A program made the position numbers and the translations under genes. A stretch of 64,000 nt of DNA from Maribacter stanieri (GTDB lineage: Bacteria > Bacteroidota > Bacteroidia > Flavobacteriales > Flavobacteriaceae): the NCBI RefSeq assembly GCF_900112245.1, contig NZ_FOYX01000001.1:1351856-1415855 (forward strand), given 5' to 3'. The notes beneath the pieces are model-generated. The model searched no databases. It was not told the DNA's origin and saw only the letters and a list, made by a program, of their open reading frames with translations. Positions 34,328 to 44,752 of this stretch are shown here, piece after piece (the first letter of the stretch is position 1; each line of letters opens with the position of its first letter).

Positions 34328-37300
34328 CTACTTTTGAAGTTCAAAAAACTGAAGTGCATCATTGTTGTTTCCTACTAAATAATAATCCTTTTTATTATTG
34401 GTAATCGTTATTAATTTTTTGGCATCTTTAGCGGCATAAAAACCAATTTCTGAGCCACGCTTTTCGGTAAAGCTGCCTTTTCCATCACCTAATAACAAGA
34501 CACCTGTGCCAGCGTCGTTTCTAGGGGTTTCTATTTCCGATACATATAAGTTACCTACAGCAAGAACATCTAACGATCCATCGCCATTAAAATCGCTTAT
34601 AAGCATGTCGTTGAGGTTGGTTAACTGAGCTAAGTTTGGTAAGTTGGTCATTTTAAATTTTCCATCACCAATATTCTCAATATAGACAGAAGCGAAAGTA
34701 TCTGCGCTGTAATGCAACGAGTTCTTTAATTTTTCCTCGCCGTAAACATCTTTTAATTCCATGGATGCAAAAGCGTCATACTTTACAATTTTTTTCTTTA
34801 AATCTGGAATCTGCTCAGAGGAACAAGAAAAACCTCTAAGTGGGTAATGCTTTTCTTTATTATAATAGCCTAGAACAATATCTGCGTTGCCATTGGCATC
34901 AAAGTCATTGTAATACACATCAAAAGGTTTATCAGAGCTAGTTTTGTATTTGTAATTAAGGCCTAAATTACCAGCTATATAATCCATGTCGCCATCATTG
35001 TCAAAATCTCCTTGTTCTATGCTAAACCACCACCCGTAAGATGATTTAAAATCTTCCATTTCAAGTTTTGATAAGCTTCCATTGTTGTTTTCGAAGATGG
35101 TGATAGGCATCCATTCACCAACTACAATTAAATCTAAATCACTGTCATTGTCATAGTCGCTCCAAATAGCATCGGTTACCATTCCCATGTTTAATAACTG
35201 TGGGGATAATGATTCTGTTTTGTTTGATAATTGTCCGTTATCATTAATAAGCAACATACTAGATGCCGGATTAGGGTATTGCTGTGGTGTGTGTCTAGCG
35301 CCTATAAAAAGGTCCAAATCGCCATCACCATCATAATCTGCTGCTTTTACAGTAGAACCACTAATTCTAGCGCTATTTAAAATTGCACCTTTTTTAAAAA
35401 TTCCATTACCTTGGTTTAGATAAATTCTGTCAGTGTAATGGAAATCGTTTTTTGGGTATTCGTTACCACCGCTTACCACATACAAATCTGTAAATCCATC
35501 ATTATTAATGTCTACAAAAAGAGCGTCGATATCTTCATATGCCGCTTCTTTTTTCCAGAATGCCGTCTCAATTTCTTTGAAACTTCCATTTTGTTCTTGA
35601 ACAAATAGAGAAGGGGATTGATTTGCGGCACCACCAATATAGAAATCATCTAAACCATCATTATTAATATCACCAGCAGTTAATGCTGGTCCGAACTGCG
35701 ATAATTTATGAGGTAGTAAAATCTGTTTTTCAAAATCATCAAAGCTATTTTCTATATGGTTGAATTTAGCCGGAAATGATGAAGTCCTATCCGCAAAAAG
35801 GTATTTGGAAGATTCTTCTGTTTTCGGTGTTATTTTTTTAGAATCACTAGATGAAATTTTTAAGATTTGATTTGTCTGAATGTTCTTTTTACTAGTAATG
35901 TTTCCATTAGGCCATAGTACGGTAAGACTATCTATTTTATTAAGATTGTTTAGTCCAAAATGTAGGGTAGATTCACTTGTAGAATAGATGCCCCTAACAT
36001 TGGTAGTTTCTAAAGTCTGCACACCTTGTGAGGTGTAAATTTGAACTCTAGCGCCAAAGGTAGGTTTGTAATTATCATCAACTAATTCAATTCTTAGAAA
36101 ATTTCGGTCGTTAGCCGTTTCAGAGTTGTTTCTGTAAATGAAAGCCTCGTTGTTTATGTTGTTTACTACTAAATCTAAATCACCATCATTGTCAAAATCT
36201 GCATATGCAGAACCATTGGAAAATGATTCATCATCTAAACCCCATTCTTTTGAGCTGTTTTCAAATTCAAGTTCTCCTTTGTTTTTATAAGCATAGTTTC
36301 TTAAAGGTTGGGAAGGGACCATGCTTACTGCTTTTTCTAGGTCAACTACGTCCCATATACTTTTAATGTTCTGTGCATTAGGGTTTTTCTGAAGCCAATT
36401 TGCCCTAGTAGTATTTATGTAATTAGCTACGTTTTTATCAGCATCGGTATTTCTAATATCTCTTAAAAGACCGTTGGTTACGTAGGTGTCTTTTAACCCG
36501 TCATTATCAAAATCAGCGATGAGGTTAGACCAGCTCCAATCGGTTGCTGCCATACCGGAAAATTGTGCAATGTTACTGAAGGTTTCATTACCGTTGTTAA
36601 GTTGTAACGTATTGTACATGTATTGGAAACCCCCACCATCTTCTACAACCTTCCAGAAAGAACCAATGTTCATTCCGCTCATGTTAGATTTTAATCTAAA
36701 GTTGTCTTCCGAGACCATGTCAAGTACAAAAATATCTAGGTTTTGGTCGTTGTTAATGTCCGCAACATCAACACCCATACTGTAATAAGAAGTCTGTTTT
36801 AAAGCACTTTTTTCAATACTGGAAAAAGTACCGTCTTGGTTGTTCATGAATAAAAAATCTGGAGCATAAAAATCATTGGCAACATAAAGGTCTGTCCAGC
36901 CATCATTATTTATGTCACTTGCAGAAACAGCATTGGGGAATCCGGTTCTATCGACTCCTGCCATTTTAGAAACATCTTTGAAAGTGTCTCCGTTATTTTT
37001 ATAAAGTTTTAATGCATATTCAGGTATAAGAAGATTATCTGCATTGTGGTATTGAGAAAGACTACCAGGATTTGGTGGTTGCGTTAAAAGAAATAAATCT
37101 AACAACCCATCTTTATCATAATCTAAAAAAGTAGCATGTCTTGTTCTTTCAGTATTTGCTATCTGATATGCTTCTGCCTTTTCTTCAAATGTACCATCAC
37201 CTTTGTTGACGAATAATAGGTTTCTTCGCCATTCAGGATTTTCATCATAAAGCTCTCTACTGACATAAATATCTAAATGTCCGTCATTATTAATGTCCGC

Positions 37301-37663
37301 AACGGTAACGCCGGTTGACCACCCGTCAAAATTTATGATACCCGCTTCTTCAGTCTTGTCAATGAAGCTTAAATTACCTTGGTTGATGTATAATTTGTCT
37401 GGCACCATATTGCCTGCAAAAAAAATATCTTGAAGCCCATCATTATTAAAATCGCCAACACCAACACCGGCACCGCCATAGAAGTTGGCGTATGCAAAAA
37501 TGTTTTTATCCTTATCGTCTTTTATACGGTTGTTAAAGTCGATTCCTGTTTCATCAGATTTTAGTGAAGTGAAAAGTTTTTCATTCACTTCAATTTCTTT
37601 AGTGGTAGTGTTACAGCATATTAGCAGTAAAGAACAGCAATAAAATAAAAGCCTGGTTTTCAT
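34328..37663 (-). CDS. FG-GAP/VCBS repeat lipoprotein with ASPIC/UnbV domain (CRTAC-like)
   Basis: A 1111-aa lipoprotein (signal ends LLLICC). Many FG-GAP/VCBS calcium-binding blades appear throughout: GVGVGDFNNDGLQDIFFAGN, VTVADINNDGHLDIYVSRE, SAYADFDNDGDLDLVVNN. In the middle lies an ASPIC/UnbV domain (about 525-600) with FGARVQIYTSQGVQTLET and IDSLTVLWPNG. Such proteins form large surface beta-propellers, often close to SusCD pairs in Flavobacteriia. It lies downstream of SusD across a terminator, so it may be read through or use its own promoter. Function unknown; extracellular binding is likely. Confidence 0.9.
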   Translation of the reverse strand: MKTRLLFYCCSLLLICCNTTTKEIEVNEKLFTSLKSDETGIDFNNRIKDDKDKNIFAYANFYGGAGVGVGDFNNDGLQDIFFAGNMVPDKLYINQGNLSFIDKTEEAGIINFDGWSTGVTVADINNDGHLDIYVSRELYDENPEWRRNLLFVNKGDGTFEEKAEAYQIANTERTRHATFLDYDKDGLLDLFLLTQPPNPGSLSQYHNADNLLIPEYALKLYKNNGDTFKDVSKMAGVDRTGFPNAVSASDINNDGWTDLYVANDFYAPDFLFMNNQDGTFSSIEKSALKQTSYYSMGVDVADINNDQNLDIFVLDMVSEDNFRLKSNMSGMNIGSFWKVVEDGGGFQYMYNTLQLNNGNETFSNIAQFSGMAATDWSWSNLIADFDNDGLKDTYVTNGLLRDIRNTDADKNVANYINTTRANWLQKNPNAQNIKSIWDVVDLEKAVSMVPSQPLRNYAYKNKGELEFENSSKEWGLDDESFSNGSAYADFDNDGDLDLVVNNINNEAFIYRNNSETANDRNFLRIELVDDNYKPTFGARVQIYTSQGVQTLETTNVRGIYSTSESTLHFGLNNLNKIDSLTVLWPNGNITSKKNIQTNQILKISSSDSKKITPKTEESSKYLFADRTSSFPAKFNHIENSFDDFEKQILLPHKLSQFGPALTAGDINNDGLDDFYIGGAANQSPSLFVQEQNGSFKEIETAFWKKEAAYEDIDALFVDINNDGFTDLYVVSGGNEYPKNDFHYTDRIYLNQGNGIFKKGAILNSARISGSTVKAADYDGDGDLDLFIGARHTPQQYPNPASSMLLINDNGQLSNKTESLSPQLLNMGMVTDAIWSDYDNDSDLDLIVVGEWMPITIFENNNGSLSKLEMEDFKSSYGWWFSIEQGDFDNDGDMDYIAGNLGLNYKYKTSSDKPFDVYYNDFDANGNADIVLGYYNKEKHYPLRGFSCSSEQIPDLKKKIVKYDAFASMELKDVYGEEKLKNSLHYSADTFASVYIENIGDGKFKMTNLPNLAQLTNLNDMLISDFNGDGSLDVLAVGNLYVSEIETPRNDAGTGVLLLGDGKGSFTEKRGSEIGFYAAKDAKKLITITNNKKDYYLVGNNNDALQFFELQK

Positions 37664-37688
37664 GATTACAAGATACTATTTTACACAA

Positions 37689-37716
37689 AAAAAAGGAGAG
37701 TTTCCTCTCCTTTTCA
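37689..37716 (-). terminator. Terminator behind the SusCD pair
   Basis: AAAAGGAGAG-TTTC-CTCTCCTTTT is a perfect 10-bp stem. On the minus strand it runs into T8. It lies between the susD-like stop (37780) and the FG-GAP gene. Confidence 0.88.
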
Positions 37717-37779
37717 AACTCAATATAAATTAACTCAACTATTATGAGAGGTTTCACTCAAAAACCTGTCGTAATATTG

Positions 37780-39261
37780 TTATTGTGCATCCCACCAAAC
37801 TCTAGTGGTAAGAACATCTGGCCCTTGAGCTGCTACTGCAGCTGCATAATTATCAGGGTTAGTACTTTGTTCACTCTCAGAATACGTAAGTCTTCTTGGT
37901 ATAGTACCATTGGTAACATTACCAGGGTAGTTTACAGGGGTAAGATTAGGGAAACCTGATCTTCTCCAGTTAGAAAACGTTTCATATTCATTTAAGAATG
38001 TTGCTGCCCAATATTGGGTATTTATTTGCTCTATGGCATTTGCAGCATCATATGGGTTCGCAGTTAAATAAGCTGTAATGTCTTCATCAGCTATAACTGC
38101 ATCTTCTCCATATAGAGATAAATGTTTCATAGCAGCGGTAACACCATTGTTATAGTGTGTAGCGGCATCACCAGCAAGACCCCAACGTACATTTGATTCT
38201 GCTAACATAAATTCCACTTCGGCATATGTTTGGAAAATCATTGGAGTTGTTTCTCCTGTAATGATACTTCTATTTGGTTCTGCATAAGCATCTGTATTGT
38301 CCTCACCTGTTAACTCCAATAACATTGGTGAATCTAAACCATTAGGAAAACCTATTAGATCTTCAGGAGCAGTACTACCATCACTTCTTCTTGCTGCCAA
38401 AATTGGTAATCTTGGGTCATTACCACCTTGTAAAAAGTCAATGAAAGTCTTACTCATTCTTGGATTACTGTCTGCTGTAAAAACTTCTCCTATTCCATTT
38501 TTGTTGTCAGCGTCATGTTGAAGGTAGAAAATATCTTCATTTGAAGTCATTACACCACCAGCGATAGCTTTGGTTGCCCAAGCTTGTGATGCTGCTGGGT
38601 CAACTTTTATCAATCTAAGGCCTAAACGTAACATTAATGAATTTGCTAGTTTTTTCCATTTAGCTTGGTCACCTCCGTAAACTACATCTGCAGATCCAAA
38701 CTCTGAAGTTCCAGTACCTAAAGCGGCAGCTGATTCTTCCAATTCTTTTAATAAATCTGGATATATTTCACTTTGTGCATCATATTTTGGAAGGAAAATA
38801 CCGTCTATTACAGCTTTACCAGCTTCACTATAAGGTACATCACCATATAAATCGGTTAGTCTTGAATATGCAAAAACACGCAATATTCTTACAATAGCCT
38901 TCATTTCTTCCGGGGCACTCTCTTCTTCTAATTGAAATTGCAAATCTTCTATAGATTTTATGGCGTTGCCATAATAACGATCTAATAAAGAAGAAGCATA
39001 GCCTCTGTTCCAAGTATATTTATCTCCACTCCAGTATCCTGCAGTTGTAGAAATATGCTGCATCATTGTTGATTGGTAAATCATACCAGCTCTCCAATTG
39101 TCATATCGCTCACTAGAGATAAATTTTATAATAGCAGTTAGCTTATTACTAGCTGCAACTTGACTAGGTTTGGTAGGATTGACATTCAATTCCTCAAAAC
39201 CATCGTCACATGCACCAACAAAAAGTAGTGCGAACATTAGTATAAATATTGATTTTTTCAT
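37780..39261 (-). CDS. SusD/RagB-family nutrient-binding lipoprotein
   Basis: A 493-aa SusD-like protein of the SusD_2 type. The lipoprotein signal ends FVGAC (Cys18), followed by DDGFEELNVNPTKP, which is typical for the family. Helical TPR-like regions contain RILRVFAYSRLTDLYGDVPYSEA and KWKKLANSLMLRLGLRL, and the C-terminus has NEYETFSNWRRSGFPNLTPV. It caps the SusC channel on the cell surface and binds the oligosaccharide or peptide cargo. It lies nine bases behind susC in the same operon. Confidence 0.95.
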   Translation of the reverse strand: MKKSIFILMFALLFVGACDDGFEELNVNPTKPSQVAASNKLTAIIKFISSERYDNWRAGMIYQSTMMQHISTTAGYWSGDKYTWNRGYASSLLDRYYGNAIKSIEDLQFQLEEESAPEEMKAIVRILRVFAYSRLTDLYGDVPYSEAGKAVIDGIFLPKYDAQSEIYPDLLKELEESAAALGTGTSEFGSADVVYGGDQAKWKKLANSLMLRLGLRLIKVDPAASQAWATKAIAGGVMTSNEDIFYLQHDADNKNGIGEVFTADSNPRMSKTFIDFLQGGNDPRLPILAARRSDGSTAPEDLIGFPNGLDSPMLLELTGEDNTDAYAEPNRSIITGETTPMIFQTYAEVEFMLAESNVRWGLAGDAATHYNNGVTAAMKHLSLYGEDAVIADEDITAYLTANPYDAANAIEQINTQYWAATFLNEYETFSNWRRSGFPNLTPVNYPGNVTNGTIPRRLTYSESEQSTNPDNYAAAVAAQGPDVLTTRVWWDAQ

Positions 39262-39270
39262 AGTTCTCTT

Positions 39271-42200
39271 TTAAAACTTTACATTGATAGTTAGACCATA
39301 ACTTCTAGCTGAAGGAACCCCGAAATATTCTAAACCTTGAGAGTTACCTGCAGTATATGCACTTTCAGGATCGATGTTATCTACACTTCTTTTAATGTAA
39401 AATAAGTTAGAAGCGATAAGGGAAACATTTACATCTGTTAAGAATACATTGTCCAAAGATTTCTTTGGTAATGAATACCCGATGCTCATTTGTCTGAATT
39501 TGATATAATCTGAATCTTCAACGAATTCTTCAGCGATATCATTTATTTCACCATAGTAAGTTTCTAAATCTTCTGGTGCAACAGTTGTTGTAAAAGGTTG
39601 CCCATTTGCAACATCAATACCTGAAACGGTTAAACCATTTTCTCGACCTTCTAAAGTGTTTTTATGTAATCCTGTTCCATAAAGTATAGTATTGGTTCCA
39701 GAAAAAATCTGACCACCAAATTTACCATCGATCAAGAAATTTAAATTGAAATTCTTATACCTAAATGAGTTTGTGAAACCAACTGTTAATGGTGGTACAC
39801 CTTCACCTAAAATTTTACGTTCACCTTCTACCGCTCTAGGAACACCATCACCGTCTATTTCATAAACGATAGTACCATTATCATCACGTTCGTAAGATAC
39901 ACCTACGATAGTACCGTAAGTTTCGCCTACGATATGTGTAATTCTAACATTTTGAGTTCTTGGCTCATCTAAATTAACATCAGAATCAACATTATCTGTA
40001 GCAACAACTAAACCTTCGTTGTATGCACCGTTAATTGTCGTATTCCATGAAAAGTCTTTTGTTTGAATAGGAGTACCACTCAAAAGAAATTCAACACCTT
40101 TATTTGAAACCTTACCTAAGTTAGCACTTGCGCCAGAGAATCCAGAGTACTCAGAAGTGGCAACATTTACAATGTCATTTGTAGTTTCATTGTTATAGTA
40201 AGCGAAATCTAATGAAAGTCTGTTATTGAATAATCTCATATCCAAACCAATTTCAGTTTCGTTTTTACTGAATGCAACAAGATTTGCGTTTGGAACCGTA
40301 CTACCAGAAATTCTACCTAATGGTTGACCTTGAATAGGGTTTCCGAATATTTCATAAGTTAACGCAAGAGAATAAGGATCCTGAGCACCACCGGCAACTT
40401 CAGAATAACCACCTCTTAGTTTTAAGAAGCTTACGAAATTTGGTAAGTTCAAAGCATCTGATAAAATTAAACTAGCATTTATAGATGGATAAAAATCATC
40501 ATTAGGCGTTGTCTTTCCAGGGAAAGATAAGGTAGAGAACCAGTCATTTCTACCTGTAAAAGTTACGTAAGCCCAACGATCGTAAGACAATTCTAATGAA
40601 CCATATACAGAACCAATTTTTCTTTCAGAATATTCTCTGCTTCTTGATTGGCTAACAGTGTTACCTATATCTTCTAAACCAGGAACAATAAAATCATTAC
40701 CACCTAAGAATAAGTTTTCAGATTTTACGTGGTTGTTGTTCGCTCCTACAAGAGCAGAAATTGCAAACTTGTCTGTAATGTTCTTTTCTGCAGCTAATAT
40801 TAAATCAGCATCAACTTGGTTATATCTTCTTTCTTCTTCATTGATACCACCTAAAGGTTTGTATGCTGTACCAAATGGCTCTACAGATGTTCTTCTGATA
40901 ATGTCATTATCTATACCAACTCTACCGGTTAGGGATAACCAATCTAATATATCATAACGTAAAGAAGTAGATGCTATAATTCTATTTCTTACATCTTGAT
41001 TGTTGAAGTTATAAGCAGCAAAATATGGATTCGTAGAGAACGTGTTGTTTGAAAAGCCTCTTTCACTTCCATCAGGATTTGTTGATGGTTGTAATGTTGT
41101 TACATCAATATTACCTGGTAACAATGCAACTGAGAAGTTTGCGTTACCTGGTGAATCTGAAAGTCTAGGTCTATTCTGAACCTTTTCTATAATATATTTA
41201 GCATTAACGTTACTTGTAAGTTTCTCGCCTAAAATTGCACTAGAGTTAATAGAAAATGATTTTCTATTTAAACCTGCATTTGGCAATACATCTTCGTTTG
41301 TTAAGTCTGATGCAGAAAGTCTATACGTTAAGTTTTCAGAAGCATTGGTGATTGCTACAGTATTAATAAATGTAGTACCAGATCTGTAAAATTTATCTAC
41401 ATTATTACCTGTGTATGAGTATGGTCTAGAAACACCATCAAACTGAGGAGTACTAACACCGTCGTAAGCCTCACCCCAAGATGAAGTGCCTGCTTCAAGG
41501 GCAGCTTGCTGCGACCCTGGTCTTACACCTCTTACACCTTGACCGTATTCTTGTTGAAAGTCTTGTAAGTCGGTATTTACTTTATCAAAAGTTACCGAGC
41601 TACTAAATTCAACTCCAAAACCTTCTTGTCCTTTACCAGATTTGGTTGTAACGATAATTACACCACCTGCAGCACGAGAACCGTACAGTGCAGAAGCCGC
41701 ACCACCTTTAAGAACCGAAATAGATTCGATATCATCAGGATTTAAACTAGAGATACCATCTCCACCATCAGATCCACCCCATAAACTAGCAGAGCCATTG
41801 TTTCCATTACCTATAGGAATACCATCTACAACATATAAAGGTTGGTTATTACCAGATAATGAACTTGCTCCTCTAATTACAACTCTACTTGAACCAGCAG
41901 CACCTGTTGCATTTTGAGAAATGTTCACACCCGCAATTTTACCTTGTAATGAGTTGATTGCGTTTGGTGTTTTAACCGTAGAAATTTCATCGGCATCAAC
42001 CTCTGTTAAAGAATAACCTAATGCTTTGGTTTCTTTACGAATACCTAAAGCCGTTACTACAACTTCATCTAATTCGCTAGCATCTTCAGCGATTGAAGTG
42101 TTTACTGTTGACCTTCCATTAACGCCAACTTCCTTAGTCTTGTACCCTAAAGAGGAGAAAACTAATGTTGCGTTTGCATCAACGCTAATTGCATAATTAC

Positions 42201-42375
42201 CATCAAAATCGGTAGAAGTTCCGTTCGATGTGCCTTTTTCAACTACGTTAACACCCGGCAAAGGTGATCCTGTATCATCTGTGACAACACCGGATACGTT
42301 TTTATCTTGACCTGTTACTCCTTGAAAAAAAAGCAGTAATGTAATGGTCAAAAAACTTAAGAATTTTTTGTTCAT
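39271..42375 (-). CDS. SusC/RagA-family TonB-linked outer membrane transporter
   Basis: A 1034-aa outer-membrane transporter. Signal peptide about 1-22, then a CarboxypepD_reg domain (VSGVVTDDTGSPLPGVNVVEKGT, about 27-105), a TonB plug (ALGYSLTEVDADEIST; VVIRGASSLSGNNQPLYVVDG; ISVLKGGAASALYGSRAAGG), and a long beta-barrel ending in GLTINVKF with the terminal Phe. It imports the cargo bound by the neighbouring SusD using TonB energy. The 147 bases upstream contain no clear consensus promoter. Substrate unknown; the sulfatase and GH10-like neighbours suggest a glycan. Confidence 0.96.
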   Translation of the reverse strand: MNKKFLSFLTITLLLFFQGVTGQDKNVSGVVTDDTGSPLPGVNVVEKGTSNGTSTDFDGNYAISVDANATLVFSSLGYKTKEVGVNGRSTVNTSIAEDASELDEVVVTALGIRKETKALGYSLTEVDADEISTVKTPNAINSLQGKIAGVNISQNATGAAGSSRVVIRGASSLSGNNQPLYVVDGIPIGNGNNGSASLWGGSDGGDGISSLNPDDIESISVLKGGAASALYGSRAAGGVIIVTTKSGKGQEGFGVEFSSSVTFDKVNTDLQDFQQEYGQGVRGVRPGSQQAALEAGTSSWGEAYDGVSTPQFDGVSRPYSYTGNNVDKFYRSGTTFINTVAITNASENLTYRLSASDLTNEDVLPNAGLNRKSFSINSSAILGEKLTSNVNAKYIIEKVQNRPRLSDSPGNANFSVALLPGNIDVTTLQPSTNPDGSERGFSNNTFSTNPYFAAYNFNNQDVRNRIIASTSLRYDILDWLSLTGRVGIDNDIIRRTSVEPFGTAYKPLGGINEEERRYNQVDADLILAAEKNITDKFAISALVGANNNHVKSENLFLGGNDFIVPGLEDIGNTVSQSRSREYSERKIGSVYGSLELSYDRWAYVTFTGRNDWFSTLSFPGKTTPNDDFYPSINASLILSDALNLPNFVSFLKLRGGYSEVAGGAQDPYSLALTYEIFGNPIQGQPLGRISGSTVPNANLVAFSKNETEIGLDMRLFNNRLSLDFAYYNNETTNDIVNVATSEYSGFSGASANLGKVSNKGVEFLLSGTPIQTKDFSWNTTINGAYNEGLVVATDNVDSDVNLDEPRTQNVRITHIVGETYGTIVGVSYERDDNGTIVYEIDGDGVPRAVEGERKILGEGVPPLTVGFTNSFRYKNFNLNFLIDGKFGGQIFSGTNTILYGTGLHKNTLEGRENGLTVSGIDVANGQPFTTTVAPEDLETYYGEINDIAEEFVEDSDYIKFRQMSIGYSLPKKSLDNVFLTDVNVSLIASNLFYIKRSVDNIDPESAYTAGNSQGLEYFGVPSARSYGLTINVKF

Positions 42376-42522
42376 AAATGATTGAGTTTAGTTAGTTTGT
42401 ATAAAATACGAGGATAAGTTGAGCTATATTCCATCTAATGTTCAAAAATTTCGACTAATAACTATTGTGATAAGCTTAACAACGTGTTAATAAAAAGTAA
42501 ATTTTTAAATATTAAACATTAA

Positions 42523-43647
42523 TCATGGGTTTTGTGATGCACTAATAACACGCCATTGGTCATCTGTTATAGCAGGTCCATCAAAGAAAGAAACTCCCTT
42601 TGCACCATTGCTTTTAGCTTGGTAAATAGCTTCTTTTAATTGCTCAGGGGTCATTTCTGGTACATATATACCAGTATGTAGTTCTGTATCTTTTCCTTTT
42701 AAATCTTCAACACCTTGTTTGGTAGCATACCCGATCCAATCTATTTCTTCGTTGTAGAATACATTGTAAATCATTGGTAATACGGCATCTACTTGCCATT
42801 TATCCCATCGTTGGCGTACCATGTGATCTGCCATTTCTGGATAAGGAAATACGGCGGCGGTTAATTGTTTGCCATTCTCATGTGTAATTTTGTATGCCTC
42901 GTCAACAATAGCTTTAACCTTATTCAATCTAAAATTTTTCCATTCCATATCTATCGCAGGATTTCTGAAATCCTTAGGATTCTTATGGTGTTCTTTTTCA
43001 AATTCTGACGTACAAACATCACAATAGCAGAAGTCATATCTCGCTAATTCTGTCTCTTGTTTTAAATCATATTTGGGTAACAAACCAATTGGAAGGAAAA
43101 TATCGGAATATCTAATATAATCTAAATGGAAACTAGCTACGCCTTCTACTTTAACTAGACCTTCTATTAAACTAAGTACATGTTCGCGCGATTCTTTTCT
43201 GGTTGGGCAAAGCCATTTGTAATAACCAACATAAGGTGGTTCGTCAAAACAAGATTTTCCATCTCTACTTACAGCGTACCATTCTGGGTGTTGTTCCGCA
43301 ATTTTATCTCCGGGGCGGTTCATGGTAAACATCCAAGCATGTACTTCTAAATTATGCTTTTTTGCAATAGGTACAAGTCTAGCAAGTAATTCTGGGTCTC
43401 CATACGTATTTATTAAAATAGCATCTAGACCATTGTCTCCATACTTTTCAAATTCTTCATCAAAAGATTCGTCGGTTCTAGTTTTTTCTGCAGTAATCCA
43501 AGTCCATAACTTAAATGATTCTTCTTTGATCGTAGAAGATTTTTCAGTAGTTGAGGATGCTGTTTTTTCTTTTTTTGATTCGCATGAAATAGTCAAGGCG
43601 AATATAAAAAGGACTATAAATTTTAAAAGTTTAGTTGGTTGTATCAT
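42523..43647 (-). CDS. Exported GH10-like putative glycoside hydrolase (GHL10)
   Basis: A 374-aa lipoprotein (signal ends LTISC, Cys22). The body is a TIM-barrel of the GHL10 type: LHAWMFTMNRPGDK, HPEWYAVSRDGKSC, LCPTRKESREHVLSLIEGL, ASFHLDYIRYSD and VDAVLPMIYNVFYNEEIDW. Acidic residues at the strand ends (in HLDYIRY and AAVFPYPEM) are likely catalytic or substrate-binding. The family is related to GH10/GH13-type barrels, with specificity mostly unproven. It overlaps the CBM9-like gene by 17 bases and precedes susC by 147 bases. Confidence 0.85.
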   Translation of the reverse strand: MIQPTKLLKFIVLFIFALTISCESKKEKTASSTTEKSSTIKEESFKLWTWITAEKTRTDESFDEEFEKYGDNGLDAILINTYGDPELLARLVPIAKKHNLEVHAWMFTMNRPGDKIAEQHPEWYAVSRDGKSCFDEPPYVGYYKWLCPTRKESREHVLSLIEGLVKVEGVASFHLDYIRYSDIFLPIGLLPKYDLKQETELARYDFCYCDVCTSEFEKEHHKNPKDFRNPAIDMEWKNFRLNKVKAIVDEAYKITHENGKQLTAAVFPYPEMADHMVRQRWDKWQVDAVLPMIYNVFYNEEIDWIGYATKQGVEDLKGKDTELHTGIYVPEMTPEQLKEAIYQAKSNGAKGVSFFDGPAITDDQWRVISASQNP

Positions 43648-44752
43648 TATATGTTTCGAATTTTCCGTCTGTGTGTATGACTAGTTTTTTGTTGGTGAAA
43701 GGGCTTTTGATCCAAATGTCAAAACCAAAATTATTCTTTTCTAAAATAGCGGTAACTGACTTTCCTAATATTAGTTTAGACTCTTTTTGAAGAATCCCTT
43801 TTTTTAAAATCCACCCATCTTCGGTGCTATTTTTATTTATTTGATTTCTATATAATTCATACAAATACCATTTAATATGCTCGTCTTCTGGTACGGTGAA
43901 ATCAGTAGTAGCTCCCATTGAATTTTTATCAAAATAGACATAACCCCAATGTTCTGGCTCATGCATATTAATAACACCTTGTGGAGACCATACCCAGTTG
44001 TATTCTGGTAAAAACTTGCCTGATGGGTCTTTTTTTCTACTATAACGACCATTTTTAAGATCAAAGTCCCAATTTACACGCGAAAAATTCATTCTCCAAA
44101 AGTCATTTTCTGGTATATTGGTGGTTCCCCCCGGGGCAGTTGTAAATGACCAAGGAATAGCAATTTCTATAGTCCAGCCTTCGTCTATGTCGGTAGAATT
44201 ATTCAAAGTTCCTTGTACTTGAACAGCTGATTTTAAGCCTTTAAAATCCCATCCATCCATAATATAACCGTTATTTCTATAAGGTTTAGATAGGTATAGG
44301 TCCCAAATTGTATTTAGAGCGTTCATTTCAAACTCATAATAATTATGAGTGTCGCCATCTGGGTCAAAAAAGATTTCAAAATCATTATTGTAAAAAATAA
44401 TAGTGTCTTTCTGTTTTAAGGTAGCCCAAACATGAGGTTCTTTTAATTTTACAAAGAAATAAATATTGGCATCGTCCCAAAGCATTTTAAACTTTGTTTC
44501 GTATGTTGGTTTTTTATCCCCTTCTATATCTATAAAGTTGCTGGACCATGCTGTTTTTTGCCATGAAGATTCGTTCATTTTGCCATCAATTTTAATATTT
44601 TCAATGGTGTTATGAGCCACGTAAGTTCTTGGTGTTTCTTGTGCTAGCATTGAAATTGCACCTAAGTATAACATAAACAATAGTAGTGCTACTGCCTTTT
44701 TAGCTTTCAATGATTTTTTATTGAAAATTTCCATAATCTTATTTTTTAGCAC
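43631..44752 (-). CDS. Exported CBM9-like carbohydrate-binding protein
   Basis: A 373-aa secreted protein. A start at Met7 (44734) would give a cleaner signal peptide, MEIFNKKSLKAKKAVALLLF. The main domain is a CBM9-like beta-sandwich: IDGKMNESSWQKTAWSSNFI, TKFKMLWDDANIYFFVKLKE, FEIFFDPDGDTHNYYEFEMN and WTIEIAIPWSF. Such domains occur alone in Bacteroidota and bind sugars or sit in larger enzymes. The last 90 residues are different and carry no motif I know. It is the first gene of the minus-strand block and is coupled to the GH10-like gene. Confidence 0.85.
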   Translation of the reverse strand: MLKNKIMEIFNKKSLKAKKAVALLLFMLYLGAISMLAQETPRTYVAHNTIENIKIDGKMNESSWQKTAWSSNFIDIEGDKKPTYETKFKMLWDDANIYFFVKLKEPHVWATLKQKDTIIFYNNDFEIFFDPDGDTHNYYEFEMNALNTIWDLYLSKPYRNNGYIMDGWDFKGLKSAVQVQGTLNNSTDIDEGWTIEIAIPWSFTTAPGGTTNIPENDFWRMNFSRVNWDFDLKNGRYSRKKDPSGKFLPEYNWVWSPQGVINMHEPEHWGYVYFDKNSMGATTDFTVPEDEHIKWYLYELYRNQINKNSTEDGWILKKGILQKESKLILGKSVTAILEKNNFGFDIWIKSPFTNKKLVIHTDGKFETYNDTTN

